The notes beneath the pieces are model-generated. The model saw nothing but the letters and a program-made list of their open reading frames with translations. It was not told the DNA's origin and ran no database searches. DNA of 64,000 nucleotides, taken from NCBI RefSeq assembly GCF_024746795.1, contig NZ_CP080524.1:1962001-2026000 (forward strand), read 5' to 3'. The position numbers and the translations under genes were made by a program. Each line of letters starts with the position of its first letter. Position 1 is the stretch's first letter. The DNA is from Mesorhizobium sp. AR10 (GTDB taxonomy: Bacteria; Pseudomonadota; Alphaproteobacteria; Rhizobiales; Rhizobiaceae). Positions 26,729-35,826 of this stretch are shown piece after piece.

Positions 26729-27280
26729 ATGTCCAATTCCTTTCCTTCCGCCGCGCGCGTGTTTGCGCCCGGCCGTAACAATCCCTTTTTGCGAAGCTTA
26801 GAGGCGCAACTCGCCATCGCCGTATTCGCCCTTGCTCTTCTGTTCGTCAGCGCCCAAGGCGTCTTCGCGCATGAGTTCAAGGCCGGCGATATCAAGATCG
26901 AGCATCCCTGGTCGCGTGCCACGCCGGCCGGCGCCAAGGTGGCCGGCGGCTATTTGACCATCACCAACACCGGCAGTTCGTCGGATCGTCTTTTGTCTAT
27001 TGCCTCCGACATTTCGGCCAAGGCCGAACTGCATGAGATGGGCGTGAAGGACGGTGTCATGACCATGCGGCCGGTCACCGGCGGTCTCGAAATTCCGGCC
27101 GGCGGCAAGGTCGCTCTGGCCCCCGGCGGCTATCACCTGATGTTCATGGATTTGAAGCAGCCGCCCAAGCAAGGTGAGATGTTTGCGGCCACGCTGACCT
27201 TCGACAAGGCTGGGGCGGTGAAAGTCGAATTCGCTGTGCAGGCCATCGGCAGCCCGGCGCCTCAAGAAGACAACCACTGA
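26729..27280 (+). CDS. Periplasmic copper chaperone PCuAC
   Basis: 183 residues from the ATG with GGAG six bases upstream. A signal peptide/anchor (about 25-47) ends in GVFA before HEFKAGDIKIEHPWSRAT. The Cu(I)-binding His/Met set is visible at His102, Met113, His136 and Met138 (LHEMG, MTMRP, YHLMFM). PCuAC proteins deliver copper to cytochrome oxidase or take part in copper storage. A short His tail (EDNH) may add a ligand. It is followed by the ycnI-like and copC-copD genes, forming a copper-handling operon. Confidence 0.92.
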   Translation: MSNSFPSAARVFAPGRNNPFLRSLEAQLAIAVFALALLFVSAQGVFAHEFKAGDIKIEHPWSRATPAGAKVAGGYLTITNTGSSSDRLLSIASDISAKAELHEMGVKDGVMTMRPVTGGLEIPAGGKVALAPGGYHLMFMDLKQPPKQGEMFAATLTFDKAGAVKVEFAVQAIGSPAPQEDNH

Positions 27281-27317
27281 CCAATTTTTGCCAATCAAGA
27301 TTTCAAGTGAGACCATC

Positions 27318-27836
27318 ATGAAAAAATATCTTTTGTCCGCCGGCGCGTTTCTCTTCCTGGGGACGGGTACAGCCTTCGCCCACATCACGCTCGAAACACA
27401 GGAGGCAGCGGTCGGCTCGACCTACAAGGCGATCCTTCGCGTGCCGCATGGCTGCGACGGCAAGGCGACGACCGCCGTGCGCGTGCAGATCCCGGAAGGG
27501 GTGATTTCGGTGAAGCCGATGCCGAAGCCGGGTTGGACGCTGCAGGCCAAGCAGGGCAAATACGAGAAATCCTACCAGCTTTACGGCCAGGCGGTGACAT
27601 CGGGCGTCAAGGAAGTCGACTGGAGCGGCGGCAGCCTGCCGGACGAGTTCTACGACGAGTTCGTGTTCCGCGGGACACTGGCGGCGGACCTGCCGGCCGG
27701 TGAGATGCTCTACTTTCCGGTGGTGCAGGAATGCGATGGCGTCGCTGAACGCTGGATCGAGATTCCGGCTGCCGGTCAAGACGAGGAGGCACTGGAGTTT
27801 CCGGCGCCCGGCATCAAGTTGCTGCCGAAGAAGTGA
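27318..27836 (+). CDS. YcnI-family (DUF1775) copper-binding protein
   Basis: 172 residues. The signal peptide (1-21, ending TAFA) leaves His22 as the mature N terminus (HITLETQEAAVGS). YcnI domains bind copper through such a terminal His in a histidine-brace-like site. Further conserved features are RVPHGCDGKATTAVRVQIP and GWTLQ. It lies between PCuAC and the CopC-CopD gene. A likely role is periplasmic copper delivery. Confidence 0.9.
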   Translation: MKKYLLSAGAFLFLGTGTAFAHITLETQEAAVGSTYKAILRVPHGCDGKATTAVRVQIPEGVISVKPMPKPGWTLQAKQGKYEKSYQLYGQAVTSGVKEVDWSGGSLPDEFYDEFVFRGTLAADLPAGEMLYFPVVQECDGVAERWIEIPAAGQDEEALEFPAPGIKLLPKK

Positions 27837-27846
27837 TCTGGTTGAC

Positions 27847-27871
27847 GGCGCGCTCTGTTCAAGAGCGCGCC
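27847..27871 (+). terminator. Hairpin between ycnI-like and copC-copD genes
   Basis: GGCGCGCTC and GAGCGCGCC form a perfect 9-bp stem with a 7-base loop, directly after the ycnI-like stop. No U-tract follows, so partial attenuation or mRNA protection is more likely than full termination. Confidence 0.5.
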
Positions 27872-27891
27872 GCGGTCCTTGTGGCGGTGAC

Positions 27892-29529
27892 ATGAGCGCG
27901 ACAACCTTCCTGCGGATGGTCTGCACGACCGGCAAATGTGCCGGTCGGCTTGCCGTTGGCATGCTGGCCGCGCTCATGCTGCTTGCCATCATCGCTGCTC
28001 CCAATCAGGCCTTCGCCCATGCGGCGCTCCTCAAGGCCGACCCGGCCGATGGTGCGGTGCTGGCCCAGAGCCCGTCGCAGTTCTCGCTGACCTTCAGCGA
28101 GCCGGTGTCGCCACTGGTGCTGACCCTGGTGCGGCCCGATGGCACGCCGGTCCCGCTGACCGCATTTCGGCTCAGTGACCAGACGATCGAAATCGACAGT
28201 CAGCAGGTGCTGAAGTCCGGCACGCATGTGCTGAGCTGGCGGGTGATTTCCGCCGATGGCCATCCGGTCGGCGGCTCGGTGCTGTTCTCCATCGGCGCAC
28301 CGAGCGAGGCGCCGGCTGTGTCGGAAGCCGTCGACCAGGGGCTCCGGTCGGCGATCTGGATCGGCAAGGTGTTTCTCTACATCGGCCTCTTTCTCGGCGT
28401 CGGCGGTGCCTTTGCACTGGCCTGGCTGACGCAGGGCGGTCGTTCCGGCCAGCACTTGGTCATTGCCGCAATCCTGTGCGGACTGGTCGCGGCGCCGCTG
28501 TCGCTTGGCTTGCAGGGGCTGGATGCTCTCGGCGCGCCGCTCGCCCGGCTGTTGCAGCCGAACATCTGGCAGACCGCGCTCGCTACCAGCTTCGGCTGGA
28601 CGGTGCTGATCGCACTGATGGCGCTGGGGCTTGGGCTGCTGTCGCTGGTCGGGCCCAGGCGACATGCAAAACTGTTCGCCCTTGCCGGTCTGGCCGGTGT
28701 CGGTGCGGCCCTTGCCGCCAGTGGGCACGCCAGCGCTGCCGAACCGCAATGGCTGACGTGGCCGATGGTGTTTCTGCACGGTGCCGGCATCGCCTTCTGG
28801 GCCGGCGCGCTGCTGCCGCTCGGTCTTGCCCTGAGGCAACAGCCGGCCGAGGCCGCACCGTTCCTGCGCCGGTTCTCGCGAGCGATCACCTATGTCGTGG
28901 TGGTGCTTGCAGCAGCCGGCATCGTGCTGGCCGTTATCCAGGTGCAGACGCCTGCAGCGCTGGTCGACACCGCCTATGGCCGGCTGCTGCTGATCAAGCT
29001 GGCGCTGCTGCTCTTTCTCTTCACGCTCGCCGCAATCAACCGCTGGAAACTCACTGCCCCTGCCGAAGCGGGCGAGACGGAGGTGCAGCGGAGGCTGGTC
29101 CGCTCGATCGGCATCGAAGTGCTGATCGTGCTGGCGATCTTCGGCGTTACCGCCGGCTGGCGCTTCACGCCGCCGCCACGCGCGCTGGCAATTGCCGCGG
29201 CGCAACCGGCATCGATCCATATCCACACATCGAAGGCGATGGCCGACCTCAGCATCACGCCCGGCCATACCGGACCGGTTGCCGCCACCATCGTCATCAT
29301 GACCGGCGACTTTGGCCCGCTCGACGCCAAACAAGTCACGCTGGTGCTGTCAAAGCCTGATTCCGGCATCGAGCCGCTAAAGCGTCCAGCGACAAAGCCC
29401 GGCGACGGCACCTGGCGCGTTGACGACCTTGTCATTCCGGTTTCCGGCCGATGGACGGCGCGGATCGATATCCTGGTCTCGGACTTCGATATCGTGAAGA
29501 TCGAAGCGCCGATCGACATCAGGCCGTAA
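27892..29529 (+). CDS. CopC-CopD fusion copper resistance/uptake membrane protein (YcnJ-like)
   Basis: 545 residues from ATG 27892. A signal peptide ends QAFA before His43 (HAALLKADPADGAVLAQSP), the copper-binding N terminus of the CopC domain (about 43-140, with HVLSWRVISADGHPVGG). About eight membrane helices follow in the CopD part (about 160-455), including WLTWPMVFLHGAGIAFWAGA with a conserved His. The tail (about 470-545) is a soluble periplasmic beta-rich domain. Such fusions move copper across the inner membrane or resist it. It completes the copper operon. Confidence 0.9.
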   Translation: MSATTFLRMVCTTGKCAGRLAVGMLAALMLLAIIAAPNQAFAHAALLKADPADGAVLAQSPSQFSLTFSEPVSPLVLTLVRPDGTPVPLTAFRLSDQTIEIDSQQVLKSGTHVLSWRVISADGHPVGGSVLFSIGAPSEAPAVSEAVDQGLRSAIWIGKVFLYIGLFLGVGGAFALAWLTQGGRSGQHLVIAAILCGLVAAPLSLGLQGLDALGAPLARLLQPNIWQTALATSFGWTVLIALMALGLGLLSLVGPRRHAKLFALAGLAGVGAALAASGHASAAEPQWLTWPMVFLHGAGIAFWAGALLPLGLALRQQPAEAAPFLRRFSRAITYVVVVLAAAGIVLAVIQVQTPAALVDTAYGRLLLIKLALLLFLFTLAAINRWKLTAPAEAGETEVQRRLVRSIGIEVLIVLAIFGVTAGWRFTPPPRALAIAAAQPASIHIHTSKAMADLSITPGHTGPVAATIVIMTGDFGPLDAKQVTLVLSKPDSGIEPLKRPATKPGDGTWRVDDLVIPVSGRWTARIDILVSDFDIVKIEAPIDIRP

Positions 29530-29676
29530 CGGCTGGATTCCGATCCCCTCGCAAAACTCTGCGAGCAATCTCCGCAACACAATTTGGCGAGGCGGTTGAC
29601 GCGGCCCGAAAGGCCCGTCAATCATCCCGGCAAAATCGCGACCTCAACAAAAAGATCCGAAAGCAGGGAAGAAACG

Positions 29677-31104
29677 ATGGAAAAAGCCGAAATCGGCCTG
29701 ATCGGCCTTGGCACGATGGGCTCCAACCTGGCGCTCAACATTGCCGAGAAGGGGCACCGCATCGCCGTCTTCAACCGCACCAAGGCGCGGACCGATGCGT
29801 TTGTCGAGAATGCCGGCGCGCTGAAGAACATGGTGGTGCCCTGCTACAGCCTGGAGGAGCTTGCCGCCGCGATACGGCCGCCGCGCCCGATCATCATCAT
29901 GGTGCTGGCCGGCAAGCCGGTCGACGAACAGATCGCGGCGCTGCGCGGCGTGCTGTCGGCCAACGACATCGTCATCGATGCCGGCAACGCCAATTTCCGC
30001 GACACGATGCGGCGCTTCTCAGAGCTTTCCGGCTCGGATCTCACCTTCATCGGCATGGGCGTGTCCGGCGGCGAGGAGGGCGCACGCCACGGCCCGTCGA
30101 TCATGGTCGGCGGCACCGAAGAGTCCTGGAAACGCGTCGAGAAGGTGCTGACCGCCATCTCCGCAAAGTTCAAGGACGAACCCTGTGCGGCGTGGCTCGG
30201 CACCGACGGCGCCGGTCATTTCGTCAAGACCATCCACAACGGCATCGAATATGCCGATATGCAGATGATTGGCGAAATCTACGGCATCTTGCGTGACGGG
30301 CTTGGCATGGGGCCGAAGGAGATCGGCACTGTTTTTTCCGATTGGAACAAGGGTCGCCTCAACTCCTATCTGATCGAGATCACCGCCAAGGTGCTTGCCG
30401 CCGACGATCCGAAGACCGGCAAGCCGATGGTCGACATCATCGTAGACCGTGCCGGCCAGAAGGGCACCGGCAAGTGGTCGGTCATCGAGGCGCAGCAGCT
30501 GGGAATTCCGGCGACAGCAATCGAGGCGGCGGTAGCCGCGCGCGTGCTGTCGTCGATCAAGGACGAGCGCGTGGCCGCCGAAAAGGCCTACGGCAATAGC
30601 GGCGTGACCAAGATTGCCGGAGACAAGGCCGCGCTGCTCAAAGACCTGGAGCTGGCGCTGTTCGCCGGCAAGATCGCCGCCTACGCGCAAGGCTTCGCGG
30701 TGATGAGTGGTGCGTCGAAGGAATTCAACTGGAACCTGCCGATGCCGACCATCGCCAAGATCTGGCGGGCCGGCTGCATCATCCGCTCGCAAATGCTGGA
30801 CACCATGGCCGAGGCCTTCGGCAAGGGCAGCGCTTCCACCAATCTTCTGATGGCGCCTGCCTTCATCGCCATGATGCAGGAGGCGCATCCGTCGCTGCGG
30901 CGCGTCGTGGCAAGGGCATCGGAGGCCGGCGCCCCGGTGCCGGCGCTGTCATCCGCACTCGCCTATTTCGACAGCTATCGTCAGGGCCGCGGCACTTCGA
31001 ACCTGATCCAGGCGCAGCGCGACTTCTTCGGCGCGCATGGCTTCGAGCGCATCGATGGGCCGGGCGCATTCCATGGGCCTTGGGGCAGCGGCGCTGCCGG
31101 CTAA
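29677..31104 (+). CDS. gnd: 6-phosphogluconate dehydrogenase, decarboxylating
   Basis: 475 residues, close to the 468 of E. coli, with AGGGAAGAAACG before the ATG. The NADP fold GLGTMGSNLALNIAEKG continues to VFNRTKARTD. The active site is intact: GTDGAGHFVKTIHNGIEYAD (Lys and Asn) and GTGKWSVIEAQQLGIP. It converts 6-phosphogluconate to ribulose 5-phosphate and CO2 in the pentose phosphate pathway. It overlaps the stop of the convergent LacI gene by four bases. Nothing in the 147-bp gap upstream looks like a special regulator site. Confidence 0.96.
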   Translation: MEKAEIGLIGLGTMGSNLALNIAEKGHRIAVFNRTKARTDAFVENAGALKNMVVPCYSLEELAAAIRPPRPIIIMVLAGKPVDEQIAALRGVLSANDIVIDAGNANFRDTMRRFSELSGSDLTFIGMGVSGGEEGARHGPSIMVGGTEESWKRVEKVLTAISAKFKDEPCAAWLGTDGAGHFVKTIHNGIEYADMQMIGEIYGILRDGLGMGPKEIGTVFSDWNKGRLNSYLIEITAKVLAADDPKTGKPMVDIIVDRAGQKGTGKWSVIEAQQLGIPATAIEAAVAARVLSSIKDERVAAEKAYGNSGVTKIAGDKAALLKDLELALFAGKIAAYAQGFAVMSGASKEFNWNLPMPTIAKIWRAGCIIRSQMLDTMAEAFGKGSASTNLLMAPAFIAMMQEAHPSLRRVVARASEAGAPVPALSSALAYFDSYRQGRGTSNLIQAQRDFFGAHGFERIDGPGAFHGPWGSGAAG

Positions 31105-32147
31105 CCTTGATAGGCGACAACCTCGCCAGGCAGGCTGAGCGACTGCAAGGAACCGGGGGCGGCGCCACCGATCCAGCCGAGCACCGAGCGGGCGAGCTCG
31201 GAGCCGGCCAGCCGGAAGTTCTCGTTGACGACCAGCAATTCGCGCCGGAACAGATGCAGCAGGTCCGACGACTGCTTCGACACGACATCGACATCACGGC
31301 CGAGCTTGAGGCCGGCGTCCTCGATGCCGGCGACGATGGCGAGCGTCGCGGCGGCGGCGCTGCTGACGAAACCGTCGGGTCGGTCCTTGCGCTGCATCAA
31401 TTGCGCCGTCCGCATCCTGATCTGCTCGATCGAATGGTCGATCGAAACGGTGTTGAACGGCACCTCGCTGACGCCGACCTCGCTTAGCGCATCAGCAAAA
31501 CCGTTCACCGTGTGGCCGTGATAGGTCAGGCCGACGGGCGGCGTCAGAAGAGCGAGCCTGCGGCGGCCGAGGCCCGCCAAATGGCGCACCGCCTCGGCCG
31601 CGAATGCGTAATTGTCGAAGTCATGGTAAGGGTGGATCAACCCCATTTCGGTACGGCCATGCGTGGCAAAGGGTATGCCGCGTTCCAGCAGGTAACGGGC
31701 CCTCGGATCATTCGGCTGCGTGCGCGAAATGATGATGCCGTCGGCGGAACCGGTTTCCACCAGATAGCGTATGGGATCCAGGGGATCCTGCGAGCGCGAA
31801 TAGGGCGTGACAATCAGGTGATAGGGCGTATCGGCGATGACTTCCGAGACGCCATAGATAATGTCCGAGACAAAGCTCATGATCTCCCGCTCGGTGTTGA
31901 GCACGAGACTGACGACATTGGTCTTGCCGGTCCGCAGGCGCACACCGGCTCGGTTCGGTCGGTAGCCGATCTGCCTGGCGACGAGCTGGACACGCCGCCT
32001 GGTCTCGGCGCCAATCTCGGGCGCGTCCTTGAGCGCACGCGACACGGTGGTGACGCCCAGCCCGGTCATGAAGGCGAGCGTCTTCAGCGTCGGTCGCTCT
32101 TGTGCCGACGCTTCGTCGTCCTTGCCCGTTTGATCTCTGTCCATCAT
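31101..32147 (-). CDS. LacI-family transcriptional regulator
   Basis: 348 residues. The N-terminal HTH reads LKTLAFMTGLGVTTVSRALK and the hinge RPNRAGVRLRTGKTN; the rest is a periplasmic-binding-like ligand domain. Two start ATGs are adjacent (32147, 32144). It is divergent from a CUT1 sugar importer, and the CTGAAACGTTACAG palindromes on both sides of the promoter are very likely its operators, so it should repress both itself and the importer. The effector is probably the imported sugar or a derivative. Confidence 0.92.
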   Translation of the reverse strand: MMDRDQTGKDDEASAQERPTLKTLAFMTGLGVTTVSRALKDAPEIGAETRRRVQLVARQIGYRPNRAGVRLRTGKTNVVSLVLNTEREIMSFVSDIIYGVSEVIADTPYHLIVTPYSRSQDPLDPIRYLVETGSADGIIISRTQPNDPRARYLLERGIPFATHGRTEMGLIHPYHDFDNYAFAAEAVRHLAGLGRRRLALLTPPVGLTYHGHTVNGFADALSEVGVSEVPFNTVSIDHSIEQIRMRTAQLMQRKDRPDGFVSSAAAATLAIVAGIEDAGLKLGRDVDVVSKQSSDLLHLFRRELLVVNENFRLAGSELARSVLGWIGGAAPGSLQSLSLPGEVVAYQG

Positions 32148-32243
32148 CCCGCCCCGTCAGGCGCATAGCATTCGCCGGCCATGCCGGCAATCACCGGCAT
32201 CGCGGCGCATCACGACTCTCCCCCGGATGGGAGCCTCAATATA

Positions 32244-32257
32244 CTGAAACGTTACAG
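32244..32257. promoter_or_regulatory. LacI-type operator O1
   Basis: CTGAAACGTTACAG, a 14-bp near-perfect palindrome centred on CG, as is usual for LacI/GalR proteins. It lies 97 bases upstream of the regulator start. It is the exact reverse complement of the site at 32532-32545, which strongly supports both. Confidence 0.82.
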
Positions 32258-32531
32258 GTTGCCACCGCCGTTGCTCCAAGTCGATGCGAGGAGCTTGAAA
32301 GGCGCTGCGCGTCTTTTTGTGGAAAAACCGCTGAAAACCAGCGGACGCGACGTCTCGATTGGCCTTTTGCCGGCTTTCATGCGTTGCAGTATCAGGTTTG
32401 CATTGCAGTTGCGCATATTGCGGTGCAGCAAGGCTCGTGAGGCCCGAGTGAATTTGTTCGCGGCTCGAAAAAATATCAGCCGGCCTTTATCCAAGGGGTT
32501 GCGCACCCGGCGCAATTGCCGTATCGAAAAT

Positions 32532-32545
32532 CTGTAACGTTTCAG
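32532..32545. promoter_or_regulatory. LacI-type operator O2
   Basis: CTGTAACGTTTCAG, the exact reverse complement of the site at 32244-32257. It ends 18 bases before the importer start codon, overlapping the leader just ahead of the GGGAGG ribosome site. A repressor here would block transcription of the importer operon. Confidence 0.82.
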
Positions 32546-32563
32546 ATTCTGGGAGGAACCGAA

Positions 32564-33820
32564 ATGCGATATCAACTTATGACCGCTGCGCTGGCAGCGA
32601 CGGTCGCGCTGCAGTTCGCCGGTCCGGCGGCCGCGACCGATCTTGAAGTGATTCACTGGTGGACGTCGAAGGGCGAGTCGGCGGCGGTCTCGCAGTTCGC
32701 AAAGGCCTTTGACAATGACGGCCACGGCGACAAGTGGGTGGACAGCGCCATCGCTCTCGGCGAAACCGCCCGCTCCACCGTGATGCAGCGCGTGCTCGGC
32801 GGGGACCCGCCCGGCGCCGCCCAGTTCAATCCCGGTCGGCAGTACGAGGAACTGATTTCGGGCGGGAAGCTGCTCGACCTCACGGACGTCGCGACCGCCG
32901 GCAAATGGGATGAGGTCATTCGCCCGAAGGCGATCGGCAGCGCCTGCCTCGTTGACGGCCACTGGTGGTGCGTTCCGGTCAACATTCATTCCAACTACTG
33001 GGCCTGGTACTCCAAGCCGGTCTTCGAGAAAGCGGGCGTGCCAGAGCCGAAGAACCTGGCCGATTTCATCGCGGCCGCGCCGAAGATCAAGGAGGCTGGC
33101 CTCATTCCCTTCGCCATCGGCGGCGACGGAAACGGCTGGCAGATCCAGTTGCTCTTCCAGGACATGGTTACCGCGGCTCTCGGTGTCGCCCAGCGCGACA
33201 AGATGTATACCGACAAGAGCGCCGAAATTGCCGGCGGCCCCGAGATGAAAGGCGTCTTCACGCAGCTCAGGGCGTTGAAGCAGTTCACCGACAACGGCTA
33301 CGCCAACCGCAACTGGAACGACACCACCAACCTGGTGATCACCGGCAAGGCCGGACTTCAGGTGATGGGCGACTGGGCGCGGGGCGAGTTCGCGGCCGCC
33401 GGCATGACCGGAGTCAAGGATTTCGGCTGCATGATCGGCCTGAACGAGGACAAGCCGGTGGTCAGCACCGACGGCGACATCATCCTCTTCTTCAAGCAGG
33501 ACAATCCGGATGTCGAAGCAGCGCAGAAGCGCCTTGCGGCGCTCCTTATCAGCCCGGAGGTTCAGGTCGCCTTCAACAACGCCAAGGGTTCCATGCCCGT
33601 GCGTGGCGATGTCGACATGTCGTCGGCCGATCCATGCATGCAGAAGTCCCTGAAAGCGGTGGAAGATCCGGCCAACATCGTCACTGCGACGAACCGGTTC
33701 ATCACCGAGAACACGAACCAGCAGATCAATGAGCTCGTCGCGCAATTCTTCGCAGACGACTCCATGACGGCTGACGACGCCACTGCGAAGTTCGCGACTG
33801 TCATCGGCAATTCCGACTAG
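32564..33820 (+). CDS. CUT1 sugar ABC transporter substrate-binding protein (glucose/mannose-type)
   Basis: 418 residues from the ATG with GGGAGGAACCGAA upstream. A signal peptide (1-24, ending PAAA) precedes TDLEVIHWWTSKGESAAVSQ, typical of the glucose/mannose GtsA-like binding proteins. Further landmarks are VLGGDPPGAAQFNPGRQYEE and LVITGKAGLQVMGDWARGEF. It heads an operon with two permeases, an ATPase, an epimerase, an oxidoreductase and an aldo/keto reductase. The exact sugar is inferred only as a hexose-like compound. Confidence 0.92.
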   Translation: MRYQLMTAALAATVALQFAGPAAATDLEVIHWWTSKGESAAVSQFAKAFDNDGHGDKWVDSAIALGETARSTVMQRVLGGDPPGAAQFNPGRQYEELISGGKLLDLTDVATAGKWDEVIRPKAIGSACLVDGHWWCVPVNIHSNYWAWYSKPVFEKAGVPEPKNLADFIAAAPKIKEAGLIPFAIGGDGNGWQIQLLFQDMVTAALGVAQRDKMYTDKSAEIAGGPEMKGVFTQLRALKQFTDNGYANRNWNDTTNLVITGKAGLQVMGDWARGEFAAAGMTGVKDFGCMIGLNEDKPVVSTDGDIILFFKQDNPDVEAAQKRLAALLISPEVQVAFNNAKGSMPVRGDVDMSSADPCMQKSLKAVEDPANIVTATNRFITENTNQQINELVAQFFADDSMTADDATAKFATVIGNSD

Positions 33821-33836
33821 GAACCGATCAGAACCC

Positions 33837-33865
33837 AGGGGCGCCGCCCTTGCGGCGGCGCCCCT
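33837..33865 (+). terminator. Intercistronic hairpin after the binding-protein gene
   Basis: AGGGGCGCCGCC and GGCGGCGCCCCT form a perfect 12-bp GC stem with a 5-base loop, 17 bases after the stop. There is no U-tract. This placement, between the binding-protein and permease genes, commonly stabilises the upstream mRNA segment and gives excess binding protein. Confidence 0.75.
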
Positions 33866-33998
33866 GTCGCGTTCCGACCCGACCGGAAGTCCTTTTCCTG
33901 GCGACGGGCTGACAATCGCAGGACGGGAAGCTGCGGCGGTCCGGAGCCCGGTGGTTCGGACAGCGCTGACTTTCGGCGCAAGCGGAGAAAGACGGACG

Positions 33999-34889
33999 AT
34001 GCAGAAGAGCTGGAGGCGCAGATTTCACCTGCCCGCCGTCATCGGGACGATACCGATGATTCTCGTTGCCGTCGGCGTGTTCGTGATCGGCATCGGCTTC
34101 TCGGTGCTGTGGTCTTTCACCAGTTCGAAGCTCTTCCCCACCTATGATTTCGTCGGTCTGGCGCAGTACAGGCGCCTTTGGGCCGATAGCCGCTGGCTCG
34201 TCTCGGTCAACAACATCTGGTTCTTCGGCCTGATGTCCATCACCTGCAACATGGTGTTCGGCTACCTGCTCGCCGTTTTCATGGACCAGCGCATCCGCCA
34301 GGAGGATCTGTTCCGCTCGATCTTCCTTTATCCTTTCGCCATGTCGCTGATCGTCACAGGACTCGTGTGGCAATGGGCGCTCGACCCCAACCTCGGGCTG
34401 CAGGAAGCGCTCCGCAACTGGGGCTGGTCGAGCTTCAGCTTCGCCCCGCTGGTCAATGCCGAGACTGCGATATACGCGCTGGTCGTGGCGGGCATCTGGC
34501 AGGGCTCGGGCGTGACAATGGCGATCCTGCTTGCCGGTCTGCGCGGCGTTGACGAGGAAATCTGGAAAGCGGCAAGGGTCGACGGCATCCCAACATGGCG
34601 CACGCACTTTTCCATCGTGGCGCCCATGATGAAGGGTGCTTTCGCCACCGCCTTCGTTCTCCAGTGCGTAAGCGTCGTGCGTGTCTACGACCTGGTTATT
34701 GCCATGACCGGCGGAGGTCCTGGCATCGCCACATCCATGCCGGCAGTCTACGTCATCCAGCTCATCACAGTCCGGCAGAACGTTGGCCAAGGTATGGCTG
34801 CGGCAACGATGATGCTGCTGCCGGTCCTGGTCGTGCTGGCTTTCGGCGGAATTGTATTATGGCGGCGAAATCGGGAAGTGGGCGCATGA
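33999..34889 (+). CDS. CUT1 sugar ABC transporter permease (MalF-type)
   Basis: 296 residues from the ATG after GGAGAAAGACGGACG. Six membrane segments are visible, beginning at about residue 17 (IPMILVAVGVFVIGIGFSVL). The EAA-like coupling loop is EIWKAARVDGIPTWRTHFSI. It pairs with the next permease, whose ATG overlaps its TGA by four bases. It resembles the glucose/mannose GtsB group. Confidence 0.92.
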   Translation: MQKSWRRRFHLPAVIGTIPMILVAVGVFVIGIGFSVLWSFTSSKLFPTYDFVGLAQYRRLWADSRWLVSVNNIWFFGLMSITCNMVFGYLLAVFMDQRIRQEDLFRSIFLYPFAMSLIVTGLVWQWALDPNLGLQEALRNWGWSSFSFAPLVNAETAIYALVVAGIWQGSGVTMAILLAGLRGVDEEIWKAARVDGIPTWRTHFSIVAPMMKGAFATAFVLQCVSVVRVYDLVIAMTGGGPGIATSMPAVYVIQLITVRQNVGQGMAAATMMLLPVLVVLAFGGIVLWRRNREVGA

Positions 34890-35821
34890 CCGCCGGTGAG
34901 ATCACCGCAACTCAACCTGTCCAGGACGCGCTGGGTCAGGCTGGCGTGGGGCCCTTCGGGCCGAAACCGCGACAGGTATCGGCCGGCCGAATCGGCATTT
35001 ATGCTTTCCTGGTCGTTGCGGCTCTCTTCTTCCTCATCCCGGTCTACATCATGATCGTCACATCGCTGAAGGGGATGCCGGAGATCAGGCTGGGACATCT
35101 TTTCAACCTTCCCGGCGAGCCGACCTTTCAGCCCTGGGCCGACGCCTGGCTCCATGCTTGCACCGGTCGCGACTGCAACGGCCTTAGTCCAGGCTTTTAC
35201 AATTCGGTGAAGATCACCCTCCCAAGCGTGGTCATCTCGATCATCTGCGCGTCTATCAACGGCTACGCGCTGACCTTCTGGCCATACAAGGGCGCCAACG
35301 TGCTCTTTGGGTTGCTCGTGTTTGGCGCCTTCGTGCCCTATCAGGTCGTGATCTATCCATTGATCATCGGGTTGAGTTCGGTGGGACTTTTCGCGTCCCT
35401 GCCTGGCATCATCATCGTGCACACGATCTTCGGAATGCCCATCCTGACCCTGCTATTCCGCAACTTCTACGCGGCAATACCGGTTGAGCTGTTCAAGGCA
35501 GCGCGTGTCGACGGTGCGGGTTTTTGGCGTATCTTTTTCTACATCATGCTGCCGATGTCGGTGCCGATCACTGTCGTCGCCGTCATCCTGCAGGTGACCG
35601 GCATCTGGAACGACTTCCTGTTCGGCGTCGTGTTTGCCGGGCGACCCAACTGGCCAATGACGGTGCAGCTCAACAACATCGTCAACACCACGACCGGCGT
35701 GAGGGAGTACAATGTCAACATGGCGGCGACCATCCTGACGGCGGCGGTGCCTCTGGTCATCTACTTCGTCTCCGGAAGATGGTTCGTGCGCGGCATCGCC
35801 GCTGGCGCGGTGAAAGGCTAG
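34886..35821 (+). CDS. CUT1 sugar ABC transporter permease (MalG-type)
   Basis: 311 residues. A cytoplasmic N terminus of about 35 residues precedes the first helix (GIYAFLVVAALFFLIPVYIM). The coupling loop is ELFKAARVDGAGFWRIFFYI. The tail ends WFVRGIAAGAVKG, the usual C terminus of MalG-like permeases. The start overlaps the previous stop (ATGA). It forms the heterodimeric channel with the 33999 product. Confidence 0.93.
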   Translation: MTAGEITATQPVQDALGQAGVGPFGPKPRQVSAGRIGIYAFLVVAALFFLIPVYIMIVTSLKGMPEIRLGHLFNLPGEPTFQPWADAWLHACTGRDCNGLSPGFYNSVKITLPSVVISIICASINGYALTFWPYKGANVLFGLLVFGAFVPYQVVIYPLIIGLSSVGLFASLPGIIIVHTIFGMPILTLLFRNFYAAIPVELFKAARVDGAGFWRIFFYIMLPMSVPITVVAVILQVTGIWNDFLFGVVFAGRPNWPMTVQLNNIVNTTTGVREYNVNMAATILTAAVPLVIYFVSGRWFVRGIAAGAVKG

Positions 35822-35826
35822 TGGAT

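Larger units (their letters stand above)
32148..32563. promoter_or_regulatory. Divergent promoter between lacI-type regulator and sugar importer
   Basis: A 416-bp gap with no convincing gene. It carries a LacI-type operator near each end (listed separately). The stretch between them is locally A/T-rich (for example around 32310-32335 and 32465-32480), consistent with promoters. A loop between the two operators, 288 bases apart, is possible. Confidence 0.6.

Noticed and set aside
31089..31104. Overlap of the gnd and LacI stop regions as a fused or broken gene
   Set aside because: Both genes are full length and convergent; a 4-base overlap of stops is ordinary.
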